A DNA stretch of 64,000 bases from Actinoplanes sp. KI2 (lineage in GTDB: Bacteria; Actinomycetota; Actinomycetes; Mycobacteriales; Micromonosporaceae): contig NZ_JAOSZE010000028.1 in assembly GCF_025630775.1 (NCBI RefSeq), forward strand, positions 62,001 to 126,000, given 5' to 3'. Position 1 is the stretch's first letter, and each line of letters starts with the position of its first letter. Made by a program: the position numbers and the translations under genes. Positions 41,977 to 52,873 of the stretch are shown one piece after another. The notes beneath the pieces are model-generated. The model was given only the letters and a program-made list of their open reading frames with translations. It was not told where the DNA came from and did no database searches.

Positions 41977-43383
41977 ATGATAACCAGCTGGAAGCGTGCT
42001 GCTCTCGTCCTGACTCTGGTGCTCCCGCTCGCCGCGGTGGGCGAACCGTCATTTGCTGCAGATACTCCGACCTGCGTCGCTCCGGTGCCGAGCAGCACGC
42101 AGCCGGGCTACACGGTTTTCGATCCGAATTGTGACACCAACGGGACGCCGTTCGTCGCCCTGCCGAACGCCCGGGCCTACACCGGGATCAGCGCGGGCGC
42201 GGCGTACCGGATCGAGGTTCCGGCCAACTGGAACGGGACCCTGGTCGTCTGGGCGCACGGCTACCGCGGCGCCGGCAAGACCGTCTTCGTGAACAGCCCC
42301 GAGCTGCGGGCGCACTACATCGACGCGGGCTACGCCTGGGCCGCCTCGAGCTACGCGACCAACGGATACGACGTGGGGCAGGGCGTCCGTGACTCGTACG
42401 CGACGATCGGTCTTTTCCGCCAGGCGACCGGTCACGCGCCGAAGAGCGTCATCATGAGCGGCGAGTCGATGGGCGGCCAGATCACCGCGGTCGCGATCGA
42501 AACCTATCCCCGGACGTTCGCGGGCGCGATGCCCTACTGCGGCGTGCTCGGCGACGTGCGGCTGTTCGATTACTTCCTGGACGCGAACGTCACCGCCGCC
42601 GCGCTGGCCAAGGTGCCGATCGACTTCCCGCTCAACCCGCCGGCCGACTACCAGGACCAGTGGCGGGCCAAGGTCGCCGCGATCCTGCCCGCGCTCGGCG
42701 TCAAGACCGGCCAGCCGCCCGCGCTGACCGCGGCCGGTCAAACCTGGTCCGATGTGGTCGAGCGCCGCACCGGCGGCCCGCGGCCCGGCTTCGACGGCGC
42801 GTTCGCCTACTGGAACACCGCGACGTCGCTGGCTCCGCTGAACGACCTGCCGTTCCTGTTCGGCCTCTACCCCGGCCTGACCGGCGGCACGTCGAACATC
42901 GCACCCGGGAACGTGACCGACAACCGGTTCACGCTCTACCGCAGCACCGACCGGTGGTGGCCGACCGCGGCCGAATGGCAGCTGAACGCGTCGGTCCTGC
43001 GCGTCCGGCACACCGCCGACGCGGACCCGGGCCTGTCCGGCATCCCGCGCGTCGACGGCAACCCGCGCATCCCGGTCCTGTCGCTGCACGACGTCGGCGA
43101 CCTCTTCGTGCCGTTCTCCATGGAGCAGGTGTACGCCCAGCGCGTCGCCGTCCACCGCCAGTCGAGCCTGTTCGTTTCCCGCGCCATCCGCGGTGTCGGA
43201 CACTGCGACTTCAACCAGCAGGAACTGACCGAGGGCTTCGACGACCTGACGACCTGGATCCACACCGGTCACCGGCCGGCCGGGGACGCCATCCTCAACC
43301 CGAAGGTGGTGGCGTCGCCCGAGTTCGGGTGCCGCTTCACTCGGGGCACTCACCCGTACTTCGTCGCCCCGGCCTGCTCGTAG
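41977..43383 (+). CDS. Secreted alpha/beta hydrolase
   Basis: A 468-residue exported protein. The signal peptide is MITSWKRAALVLTLVLPL with cleavage near SFAAD. The hydrolase core has an oxyanion region WAHGYRGAGK, nucleophile elbow SGESMGGQ, acid region LHDVGDLFVPFSM and catalytic His in GVGHCDFNQQEL. Paired cysteines near the N-terminus (TCVAP, PNCDT) and end suggest disulfides. The ATG at 41977 has GGGAGGT 6 nt upstream. Substrate unknown; an esterase or tannase-like role is possible. Confidence 0.85.
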   Translation: MITSWKRAALVLTLVLPLAAVGEPSFAADTPTCVAPVPSSTQPGYTVFDPNCDTNGTPFVALPNARAYTGISAGAAYRIEVPANWNGTLVVWAHGYRGAGKTVFVNSPELRAHYIDAGYAWAASSYATNGYDVGQGVRDSYATIGLFRQATGHAPKSVIMSGESMGGQITAVAIETYPRTFAGAMPYCGVLGDVRLFDYFLDANVTAAALAKVPIDFPLNPPADYQDQWRAKVAAILPALGVKTGQPPALTAAGQTWSDVVERRTGGPRPGFDGAFAYWNTATSLAPLNDLPFLFGLYPGLTGGTSNIAPGNVTDNRFTLYRSTDRWWPTAAEWQLNASVLRVRHTADADPGLSGIPRVDGNPRIPVLSLHDVGDLFVPFSMEQVYAQRVAVHRQSSLFVSRAIRGVGHCDFNQQELTEGFDDLTTWIHTGHRPAGDAILNPKVVASPEFGCRFTRGTHPYFVAPACS

Positions 43384-43401
43384 ACGTCCCCTGACGACAG
43401 T

Positions 43402-43438
43402 CCCTCGATCACCGCGACCACCTCGCGGTGATCGAGGG
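43402..43438 (+). terminator. 16-bp hairpin terminator after the secreted hydrolase
   Basis: Arms 43402-43417 and 43423-43438 are perfect complements (CCCTCGATCACCGCGA) with a 5-nt loop, 18 bp after the stop codon. The remaining sequence to 43538 holds only the leader of the next gene. Confidence 0.8.
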
Positions 43439-43538
43439 TGGGCACGGCCGCCAGCTCGAGGAAAGGCCTTTCCTTGGCCGCTGCGTCGCCATACCCTCCA
43501 TGGATATCGATGTCTGCCGATCCATGCGAGGAGGGGAC

Positions 43539-46060
<2,522 letters not shown>

Positions 46061-46064
<4 letters not shown>

Positions 46065-46504
46065 CAGCGGGCCGGATGCACCGGGGACAACTCGTTGAAG
46101 ACCGGTTGAGGTGAGTACTTCACGACGTGCCCGGCCGAAAGGTCGTCGTAGGGAATGTCGACGACGTAGCGGAAATTGGTCCACACGTCGACGCTGATGG
46201 GCCAGGTGAGAGTGTCGAGCCGGGTCAATTCCCGGAAGCCCGGCGGGCTGACCCCCACGGTCACCGTCGGGGTCGCCGCGGCCGGTTTCGTGCCGGCCGA
46301 GGCGGCCCACAGTGTCTGCCTCGGCGCGACTCCCGAAACGGCGACGTCCACCCGACTCAGATAGCTGTCCTCGTCGCATTGGCCGCCGATGGTCAGCACC
46401 ACCCTGCCGTCGACCAGTTGGGCGGTCAGCCAATCCTCGTCGCCGGAGCAGGCCGCGACCAGCGCGCAGACCAGCAACAGCAGCACCGCGGCTCCCCGTC
46501 GCAT
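46061..46504 (-). CDS. Small secreted lipoprotein, unknown function
   Basis: A 147-residue protein with a lipoprotein signal (MRRGAAVLLLLVCALVAAC). The mature part is a compact beta-rich domain with three further cysteines (GQCDEDSY; final PARC). The ATG at 46504 was chosen because it starts the signal peptide; an upstream ATG at 46528 would add a non-typical extension. It is convergent with the GH95 gene and overlaps its stop by 4 bp. Family not recognised. Confidence 0.7.
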
Positions 46505-46524
46505 GGCTGTCACGCTAACAGCCG

Positions 46525-47991
46525 TCAATACGGAACGGACTCGTTCGTTATCGGAGCGTAGTCAGCGACGTCGAGCCGGGCGGTGCGGCGGCGGTATTCG
46601 GACGCCATTCCCGGCCAGTTCGTGACGACCCGGCCGGTCGCGGTCCGGTACCAGCTCTGGCAGCCGGTCCACACGCTGCCGGCCAGCCGCCGCTGCATCT
46701 CGTCGTCGTACGCCAGCGCCCGTTCCCGCCGCACCTCCAACGGCCTGCCGGTCTCGGCGATCCGGCGCACCGCCTGCGCCAGATACCGGGCCTGGGACTC
46801 GTGGAAGTAGATAACCGAGGTGTTTCCCGTGTTCGTGTTCGGGCCGTACATCAGGAACAGGTTGGGAAAGCCCGGAACGGCGACACCCAGATACGCGTAC
46901 GCCCCGTCGCGCCACTCGTCCTGCAATAAGCTGCCGCCCCGCCCCGTGATGCGCATCGGCGCCAGGAACTCGGTGGCCGCGAAGCCCGTCGCGTACACGA
47001 TGAGGTCGCAGCCGTGCAGTTCGCCGTCGGCGGTGCGAATGCCGTCGGCGGTCACCTCGACGATTTTCTCGGTGACCAGACGAACGTCCTCGCGCGCGAG
47101 GGTCGGTAGCCAGTCGCTGGTGAACAGAACCCGTTTGCAGCCCATCGGCTCGGCCGGCGTGACCCGCGCCCGGAGCGCGCGATCCCGCACCTGCCATCGC
47201 CGTTGCGCCGTGGATATCCCACGCAACAGCAGGCCGGCCGCTCGATTCCCGGTCACCGCCTTCCCGGTGACCACCGTCATTGCCCAGGTGCCGGCGCGCG
47301 GCAGGCGCATCAGGCGCGGCATCATCCGGTACGCAGCGCGCCGCCCGGCCCCGTACCGCCGATTGGGTTTCGGCAGCGTCCACGGCGCGCTGCGCTGGAA
47401 AACGGTGACGCTTTCGGCGGAGCCGGCTATCGCCGGGACGAGTTGAATGGCGCTCGCCCCGGTGCCGACGACCGCGACCCGTTTGCCTTCGACCGGCCGG
47501 CTCGAATCCCATTGGGCGGTGTGCAGGGTGGGACCGGCGAAGGTTTCGGCGCCCGGCAACGACGGCACGACGGGCCGGCTCAACTGGCCGACGGCCGGCA
47601 CCAGCACATCGGCCTCGATTTCCTCGCCGGTATTTGTACGCAGCCGCCAGCAACCGTCCTTTTCGTCCCAGCAGGCCTCGGTGACCTCGACGCCGAGCCG
47701 CACCTTCTCGCTGACGCCGAGCCGATCCGCGGTCCGCCGCAGATACTCGAGGATCTCGCCGTGCGGCGGGAAGCGACGCGACCATTCCGGATTCAGCGCG
47801 AACGAGTACGAGTAGAGCGGCGCCGGAATGTCGCAGGCGCATCCCGGATACGCGTTGTCCCGCCACACGCCGCCGATCCGGGAGGCCTTCTCCAGCACCA
47901 CGACATCGCGATAGCCGGCCTTGAGGAGCGCGTCGGCCGCCGCAATTCCCCCGAACCCGGCTCCGATGATCACTACCCGAGGTTGTGTCAT
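46525..47991 (-). CDS. Baeyer-Villiger-type flavin monooxygenase
   Basis: A 488-residue class B flavoprotein monooxygenase using FAD and NADPH. The FAD motif is GAGFGGIAAA, the NADPH motif is GTGASAIQL, and the Baeyer-Villiger fingerprint FxGxxxHxxxW is FAGPTLHTAQW. The end of the sequence includes the usual ATGF motif (VYATGFAATEF). Such enzymes turn ketones to esters or lactones. A promoter with the palindrome TTGGCA-CCC-TGCCAA lies upstream. Next upstream are an alpha/beta hydrolase (which could open the ester) and a cholesterol-oxidase-like enzyme, suggesting a steroid or terpenoid breakdown module. Confidence 0.93.
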   Translation of the reverse strand: MTQPRVVIIGAGFGGIAAADALLKAGYRDVVVLEKASRIGGVWRDNAYPGCACDIPAPLYSYSFALNPEWSRRFPPHGEILEYLRRTADRLGVSEKVRLGVEVTEACWDEKDGCWRLRTNTGEEIEADVLVPAVGQLSRPVVPSLPGAETFAGPTLHTAQWDSSRPVEGKRVAVVGTGASAIQLVPAIAGSAESVTVFQRSAPWTLPKPNRRYGAGRRAAYRMMPRLMRLPRAGTWAMTVVTGKAVTGNRAAGLLLRGISTAQRRWQVRDRALRARVTPAEPMGCKRVLFTSDWLPTLAREDVRLVTEKIVEVTADGIRTADGELHGCDLIVYATGFAATEFLAPMRITGRGGSLLQDEWRDGAYAYLGVAVPGFPNLFLMYGPNTNTGNTSVIYFHESQARYLAQAVRRIAETGRPLEVRRERALAYDDEMQRRLAGSVWTGCQSWYRTATGRVVTNWPGMASEYRRRTARLDVADYAPITNESVPY

Positions 47992-48112
47992 GTCTGCCGG
48001 CTGTCGACGGCAACTGGCTCATTCAGAGCGGTGTCGCGGGGCTGGCTCATCGCGTCCCCCTCTCCGCGCGCCAGGGCGGCGGCACGATTCTTGCGCCGAA
48101 CGTAGCAGCCTG

Positions 48113-48127
48113 TTGGCACCCTGCCAA
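48113..48127. promoter_or_regulatory. Palindrome upstream of the monooxygenase gene
   Basis: TTGGCA-CCC-TGCCAA, a perfect 6-bp inverted repeat 122 bp before the minus-strand ATG at 47991. A related sequence occurs at 49191-49205. Confidence 0.55.
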
Positions 48128-48144
48128 TAGCGCCCCGGGCGGGG

Positions 48145-49176
48145 TCAGGCCGCTTCCAGGAGCAGGCGCGCGCACGCCTCCGGGTCGTCCGCGAACGGCA
48201 GGTGTCCGCAACCGGGCAGCCGAACGTGCCTCGCGTTCGGGAGCACCTGTCGTGCCCGGCGCGCCTGCCGCCTGGGCAGGACGAGATCGCGGTCGCCCCA
48301 CGCGATCGTGATCGGCACGCCGGTGATCGCCGAGGTCACCCGCCACTCCCCCAGCCGACGCCGGGCCGTCGCGAAGCCGGGCGCGGTCACCAACGCGCGG
48401 GCGTCGGCGAGGCAGTCCTCCGGCGCGAGGGCGGCGGGGTGACCGTAGAAGACTCCGCACAACGCCACCCGCCCGGCGCGGGTGGCGAAGAGACGCGGAA
48501 GGGCCGGGCTCAGCGTCGTGCCGCCGGCACGTGCGGCCGACACGACGGTACGGCACCAGGCGGCACCAACCGCACCGAAGAAGCCGACCGGCGAGAACGC
48601 GACCACCGACCTTGCCACGCCACGGCGAGCCAGTTCGAGCGCGACCCCGCCACCCAGCGAGCTGCCGCCGATCGTCGGTCGCTCCACGCCCAGCTCGGTC
48701 AGGAACTCGCCCACCCGATCAGCCAGCTGCGGAACCGATCCCGTCCCGCTCAGCCCACCGCCGGAGACTCGCTCCGGCCGCCCGTCGGCACCGGCGATGC
48801 CGGCGCCGGAAGCAGCAGCCATGCCGCCGTCGGTGGTGACAGCCATGCCGGGGTCGGAGGTGACAGCCATGCCGGGGTCGGAGGTGACAGCCATGCCGGG
48901 GTCGGAGGTGACAGCCATGCCGGGGTCGGAGGTGACAGCCATGCCGGGGTCGGAGGTGACAGCCATGCCAGCGTCAGAGGGGACGGCGAATCCGGCATCG
49001 CTTATGTCGGCAATTGCGTCGTCGGGGGCGCTGGCGCCGAAGCCGGGCAGGTCGAGGGCGATCACCTCGTGGTGCTCGGCGAGCCGGGCGAGGATCGGGT
49101 TCCAGACCTGCCAGCGGCTGCCGATGCCATGGATCAGCACGATCGGGCTGCCGGTGCCGCGTCGATGATGGTTCAC
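48145..49176 (-). CDS. Alpha/beta hydrolase with an internal 8-residue repeat array
   Basis: A 343-residue hydrolase. The oxyanion region is VLIHGIGSRW, the nucleophile elbow is GGSSLGGG, the acid is in AWGDRDLVLP and the catalytic His in GCGHLPFADD. Between the DLPGFGAS strand and the elbow, where this family usually has about 15-20 residues, there is a run of GMAVTSDP repeats from a DNA minisatellite. GTG at 49176 was chosen because GGAGGA lies just upstream and the protein then starts VNHHRRGTGSPIVLIHG, as the family does; the ATG at 49197 is an alternative. It is divergent from the GMC oxidoreductase gene. Confidence 0.85.
   Translation of the reverse strand: MNHHRRGTGSPIVLIHGIGSRWQVWNPILARLAEHHEVIALDLPGFGASAPDDAIADISDAGFAVPSDAGMAVTSDPGMAVTSDPGMAVTSDPGMAVTSDPGMAVTSDPGMAVTTDGGMAAASGAGIAGADGRPERVSGGGLSGTGSVPQLADRVGEFLTELGVERPTIGGSSLGGGVALELARRGVARSVVAFSPVGFFGAVGAAWCRTVVSAARAGGTTLSPALPRLFATRAGRVALCGVFYGHPAALAPEDCLADARALVTAPGFATARRRLGEWRVTSAITGVPITIAWGDRDLVLPRRQARRARQVLPNARHVRLPGCGHLPFADDPEACARLLLEAA
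48817..48984 (-). repeat. 24-bp minisatellite (7 units) in the hydrolase gene
   Basis: Units start at 48817, 48841, 48865, 48889, 48913, 48937 and 48961. The middle five are identical (agccatgccggggtcgga plus ggtgac); the first and last have a few changes. Each encodes GMAVTSDP or a variant, in frame. Confidence 0.95.
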
Positions 49177-49190
49177 CGCTCCTCCACTTA

Positions 49191-49205
49191 TTGACATGTC
49201 GCCAA
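49191..49205. promoter_or_regulatory. Candidate operator in the hydrolase / GMC divergent gap
   Basis: TTGACATGTCGCCAA keeps 11 of 15 bases of the palindrome in front of the monooxygenase gene (TTGGCACCCTGCCAA). It lies between the two divergent starts. Confidence 0.4.
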
Positions 49206-49225
49206 CAACGGTGCCACCGTACGCC

Positions 49226-50947
49226 ATGACGTATGACTTTGACGTCGTCATCATCGGCTCGGGCTTCGGCGGCAGCGTCAGTGCGCTACGCCTGACCGAG
49301 AAGGGTTATCGGGTCGCGGTGCTGGAGGCCGGGCGCCGTTTTGCCGACGACGAGTTCGCTCAGACCTCGTGGCGGCTGCGCCGCTACGTGTACGCCCCGG
49401 CGCTCGGCTGCTTCGGCATCCTCCGCCTGACCCTGCTCAAACACGCGCTCATCATGTCGGGCGCGGGGGTGGGCGGCGGCTCGCTCGGCTACGCCAACAC
49501 CCTGTACGAGCCGCCGGACGCGTTCTTCGCCGATCCCCAATGGTCGGCGATCACCGACTGGAAGGCCGAGCTCGCCGGCGCCTACGACCAGGCCAAGCGG
49601 ATGCTGGGCGTGACGACCAACCCGGTCGAGACCGCCGCCGATCGCGCCCTGCGCGAGGTGGCCGACGACCTGGGCGTGGGCCACACCTACCGCCGTACGC
49701 CGGTGGGGGTGCTCTTCGCCGCCGACACCGCAAGTGATCAGAAAAAGACAGCCGCGCTTGCCGACTCGGAAAGCGGAGAGCGAACCGAAGGCGGCGCGGG
49801 ACGGGCGATCGCCGATCCGTACTTCGGCGGGGTCGGGCCGGAGCGGCGGGCCTGCACCCTCTGCGGCTCGTGCATGACGGGATGCCGGGTGGGGGCGAAG
49901 AACACGCTGGTCAAGAACTATCTGTATCTCGCGGAACGGGCCGGCGCCGTGGTCAAACCGCTCACCACGGTGACCGATGTGCGGCCGCTGGACGGCGGGG
50001 GCTTCTCCGTGCGTACCCGCAAGACGGGTGGGATCGCGAAGGGTCAGCTCAGCGCCGGGCAGGTCATTTTCGCGGCGGGGGCGCTCGGCACCCAGCGGTT
50101 GCTGCATCGCCTGCGGGACCGGGGCAGCCTGCCGAGCATTTCCGAGCGGCTCGGGGAACTCAGCCGGACCAACTCGGAATCGATCCTCGGGGCGCGAACC
50201 CGGCGCCGGGATCGGGACTACAGCCGCGGAGTGGCGATCACCTCGTCGATTCATCCGGATGCGAGCACGCACGTCGAGCCGGTGCGTTATGGCCGTGGCA
50301 GCAACCTGCTGGCGTTGCTCGGCACCGTGCTCGTGGATGACACGGGTGGGCGGTCACGATTGGTCGCGGGGGCGAAGCAGCTGCTGCGATCGGGTAAGGA
50401 CCTGCGGCTTGTTCTGTCGCCGCGGCATTGGTCGGAACAGACCATTGTGCTGCTCGGGATGCAACCGCTGGACAACTCGATCACTTTGTATCGGAAGCGG
50501 GGGCGGCTCCGCAGCCGGGAAGGGATCGGCGAGCCGAATCCGGTCTGGGTGCCGGCGGCGCACGACGTGGCTCGGCGGGTGGCCGACAAGATTGACGGGG
50601 TGCCGCTCGGGTCGATGACCGAGCTGATCGGGCGGCCGGCTACCGGTCACTTCATCGGCGGGTGCGCGATCGGGGCCGATCCCGAGCACGGCGTGATCGA
50701 TCCGTATCACCGGCTCTACGGGCATCCGGGGGTGCATGTCGTCGACGGTTCGGCGGTGGCGGCCAACCTCGGCGTGAATCCGTCGCTCACCATCACGGCG
50801 CTCGCCGAGCGGGCGATCGGCATGTGGCCGAACGCGGGCGAGAACGATCCGCGACCGAAAATTGGCGAACCGTATCGGCGGGTGGACGCGGTCGCCCCGG
50901 CGCATCCCGTGGTACCGGCGACGGCGCCAGGCGCCCTCCGCCTGTAA
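49226..50947 (+). CDS. GMC-type oxidoreductase, cholesterol-oxidase-like
   Basis: A 573-residue FAD enzyme. The N-terminal dinucleotide motif is GSGFGGS. The cysteine-rich ACTLCGSCMTGCRVGAKNTL is typical of actinobacterial ChoD-like GMC enzymes, and the C-terminal GMC end is HFIGGCAIG and VDGSAVAANLGVNPSLTITALAER. It probably oxidises a sterol or similar alcohol. The ATG at 49226 was preferred over the ATG at 49196, which would place 10 untypical residues before YDFDVVIIGSG. A hydrophilic stretch (TASDQKKTAALADSESGERT, 49727-49786) looks like an insertion. It is divergent from the hydrolase gene. Confidence 0.92.
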   Translation: MTYDFDVVIIGSGFGGSVSALRLTEKGYRVAVLEAGRRFADDEFAQTSWRLRRYVYAPALGCFGILRLTLLKHALIMSGAGVGGGSLGYANTLYEPPDAFFADPQWSAITDWKAELAGAYDQAKRMLGVTTNPVETAADRALREVADDLGVGHTYRRTPVGVLFAADTASDQKKTAALADSESGERTEGGAGRAIADPYFGGVGPERRACTLCGSCMTGCRVGAKNTLVKNYLYLAERAGAVVKPLTTVTDVRPLDGGGFSVRTRKTGGIAKGQLSAGQVIFAAGALGTQRLLHRLRDRGSLPSISERLGELSRTNSESILGARTRRRDRDYSRGVAITSSIHPDASTHVEPVRYGRGSNLLALLGTVLVDDTGGRSRLVAGAKQLLRSGKDLRLVLSPRHWSEQTIVLLGMQPLDNSITLYRKRGRLRSREGIGEPNPVWVPAAHDVARRVADKIDGVPLGSMTELIGRPATGHFIGGCAIGADPEHGVIDPYHRLYGHPGVHVVDGSAVAANLGVNPSLTITALAERAIGMWPNAGENDPRPKIGEPYRRVDAVAPAHPVVPATAPGALRL

Positions 50948-51033
50948 CGGCACGCTGCAGCCCGCTCGCTTGGCTTCGGCACGCTGCAGCCCGCTCGCTT
51001 GGGTTCGGCACGCGGTAGCCCGCTCGCTCGGTT
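50948..51033. repeat. 29-bp tandem repeat (3 copies) after the GMC gene
   Basis: Copies start at 50948, 50977 and 51006; the unit begins CGGCACGCTGCAGCCCGC. The first copy follows the stop codon directly and the third has several changes. It leads into a terminator. Confidence 0.85.
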
Positions 51034-51034
51034 C

Positions 51035-51080
51035 GGCCCGCCGGCCCAGAGCTGGGCTGATGGCTCTGGGCCGGCGGGCC
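51035..51080. terminator. 18-bp perfect hairpin between convergent genes
   Basis: Arms 51035-51052 (GGCCCGCCGGCCCAGAGC) and 51063-51080 are exact complements with a 10-nt loop, between the convergent GMC and pectate lyase genes. It probably terminates both. Confidence 0.85.
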
Positions 51081-51115
51081 GGGGTCGTGGGGCGCCGCCG
51101 CGCCCCACGGCCGGT

Positions 51116-52084
51116 CTACTCGAACGTGATGCCGGTGGCCAGGCAGGCGACGCCGTCCGGGACGTTGCTCGTCTGCGTGGGCTCGCCGCTCGTCACGCCC
51201 TTGAACAGGGCACACACGTTCTTCGCGGTACCGCCGACGAGGGTGGCGCCGGTGATCGTCGCGGTGTCGCCGAGGTTCGGGTTGATGCCGACCAGGGTCT
51301 TCAGCGGCGCGGTGACGGTCACGTTCGACACCTGGACGTGCCGGGCGAACTGCGTCTTGCAGTTGCCGCACGACCGGTAGAGCTTGCCGACGTCGGTGGC
51401 CTGGAAGTCCTTGATGATGAACGTGCCGGGGCCGTTGTGCTGGAACACCTTGTCCGACGCGTGCATCGCGCCGCCGCCGACGACCGTCATGGTCTGCGAC
51501 GCCGAGGTGCCCTTGAAGGTCGCGGCGTCCTCGCCCACGTCCAGCCACCACACGTTGCGCAGCGTGCAGCTGCCGAGGCAGTGCACGCCGTCCGCGGCCG
51601 GCGCGCCGATGATGACGTCGGCCAGCGTGGCGCCGTCGGACAACTCGAACAGGGGGTCCTGGTTTTCGTCCTGGCTGCCGTCGCCGAGGTTTCCCCCGCC
51701 GATGAACTCCGTGTTCGCGCCGTCGAACGTCCCGCTGACCTTCCTGGTCGCCGTCAGCGTGGTGGTGCCGGTCGCCTTCGGCCAGACGGTCGCGACGGCG
51801 GTGGGCGCCGCAGTCGCGGTGGCGCTGGGAGACGAAGAAGCGGCGGGCGACGCCGAAGCCGTGGACAACGAGGCGGCGGGCGACGCCGAAGCCGTGGACA
51901 ACGAGGCGGCGGGCGACGCCGAAGCCGCAGGCGGTCCGGAAAACGAGCCGCCAGCTGAGACTGAGCCGCTGCTGCCGGCAAACGCGCTTGCCGTGATCCC
52001 GGCCGCAGCCGCCACGGCGATCGCGAAACCGCCGGCCAGCGCCGCCCGCCGGCCGCCGAGGCGGCCGGCCTTCGCGTGCTTCAT
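51116..52084 (-). CDS. Secreted PL3-like pectate lyase
   Basis: A 322-residue exported protein. A signal peptide (RRAALAGGFAIAVAAAAG) is followed by a low-complexity Ala/Ser/Pro linker (residues 40-90) and a parallel beta-helix domain. Its landmarks match polysaccharide lyase family 3: ENQDPLFELSDGATLADVIIG, ADGVHCLGSCTLRNVWWLDVGEDAATFKG and GTFIIKDFQATDVGKLYRSCGNC. It would cut polygalacturonate by beta-elimination with calcium. GGAGGAG lies 7-8 nt before the ATG at 52084. It fits the plant-polysaccharide theme of the window. Confidence 0.92.
   Translation of the reverse strand: MKHAKAGRLGGRRAALAGGFAIAVAAAAGITASAFAGSSGSVSAGGSFSGPPAASASPAASLSTASASPAASLSTASASPAASSSPSATATAAPTAVATVWPKATGTTTLTATRKVSGTFDGANTEFIGGGNLGDGSQDENQDPLFELSDGATLADVIIGAPAADGVHCLGSCTLRNVWWLDVGEDAATFKGTSASQTMTVVGGGAMHASDKVFQHNGPGTFIIKDFQATDVGKLYRSCGNCKTQFARHVQVSNVTVTAPLKTLVGINPNLGDTATITGATLVGGTAKNVCALFKGVTSGEPTQTSNVPDGVACLATGITFE
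51837..51935 (-). repeat. 33-bp repeats in the pectate lyase linker
   Basis: Units start at about 51837, 51870 and 51903, encoding SASPAASLSTA. The first two are nearly identical and the third is partial. The linker length is therefore likely to vary among relatives. Confidence 0.85.
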
Positions 52085-52169
52085 GCGTGCTCTCCTCCAG
52101 ATCGACGTGTACGTGATCTAGTGGTTCGAGGCGGCCGGAAGGTTGCCCGGAAATCGAAGAAAGTTGGCC

Positions 52170-52200
52170 TTGAACCTGACCCGACGTCAGGACCTAGCGT
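52170..52200 (+). promoter_or_regulatory. MerR-type promoter and operator with 19-bp spacer
   Basis: The -35 TTGAAC (52170-52175) and -10 TAGCGT (52195-52200) are 19 bp apart. The spacer carries CCTGAC-N5-GTCAGG (52175-52191). Overlong spacers spanned by an inverted repeat are the hallmark of MerR-activated promoters, so this gene is probably autoregulated. Confidence 0.75.
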
Positions 52201-52229
52201 TCGAGACGCACCGCGAAGGGAGGGAACAG

Positions 52230-52808
52230 ATGACCGAGCAGCAGGAATGGCGGATCGGCGAGCTCGCCCGGGCGACCAGGGTGACCGTACGCGCGCTGCA
52301 TCACTACGACCGTTTGGGTCTGCTGGTGCCGTCGTCGCGGACGGCCGGCGGGCATCGCTGCTACACCGGCGACGACGTGCGCCGGCTGCACACGATTCTC
52401 GCGCTGCGCGGCTTCGGCCTTCCGTTGCGGGACATCGCGGCGGCGCTGGCGGCCGGCGGCGAGGATCCCCGGGAGATCCTGCGACGTCAGCTGGCCGAGA
52501 CCGAGGAGCGCATCCGGCAGGCGCAGCAGGTGCGGATCAGCCTGCTGGGGTTGCTGTCCAGGTTGGACCGTCCGGAGCCGTCGCAATTCGTCACGTTGAT
52601 CGAGGAGATGGTCACGATGAGCCAGCCCCTGACCCCCGAGCAGATCGAGGAGATGAACCGGACCCGCCGCGAGTGGGCGAGTCAGCTCAGCGAGGAGGAG
52701 CTCGCCGAGATGAGCCGGAAACGGGCCGAGGCCAGGGCCGCCATGACGGACGAGCAGCTCGCCGACATGCAGCGGACTCGAGCCCGGCTGATGGGCGCCA
52801 CCGAGTAA
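52230..52808 (+). CDS. MerR family transcriptional regulator
   Basis: A 192-residue regulator with a MerR winged helix (RIGELARATRVTVRALHHYDRLGLL, GHRCYTGDDVRRLHTILALR) and a long dimerisation helix. The C-terminal 70 residues are highly charged and helical (TPEQIEEMNRTRREWASQLSEEEL), like a shortened TipA-type drug-sensing region. No metal-binding cysteine pair is present. GGGAGG lies 7 nt before the ATG at 52230. It is divergent from the pectate lyase gene. Confidence 0.92.
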   Translation: MTEQQEWRIGELARATRVTVRALHHYDRLGLLVPSSRTAGGHRCYTGDDVRRLHTILALRGFGLPLRDIAAALAAGGEDPREILRRQLAETEERIRQAQQVRISLLGLLSRLDRPEPSQFVTLIEEMVTMSQPLTPEQIEEMNRTRREWASQLSEEELAEMSRKRAEARAAMTDEQLADMQRTRARLMGATE

Positions 52809-52824
52809 GAGACCGAGTAGAAGA

Positions 52825-52852
52825 GGGCCCGGCCGGAGAACCGGCCGGGCCC
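52825..52852. terminator. 12-bp GC hairpin with AGAA tetraloop
   Basis: GGGCCCGGCCGG (52825-52836) pairs perfectly with 52841-52852. It lies between the convergent merR and xylH-like genes and is probably a two-way terminator. Confidence 0.85.
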
Positions 52853-52873
52853 AGGAAAGGGCACCGCAGCGGG

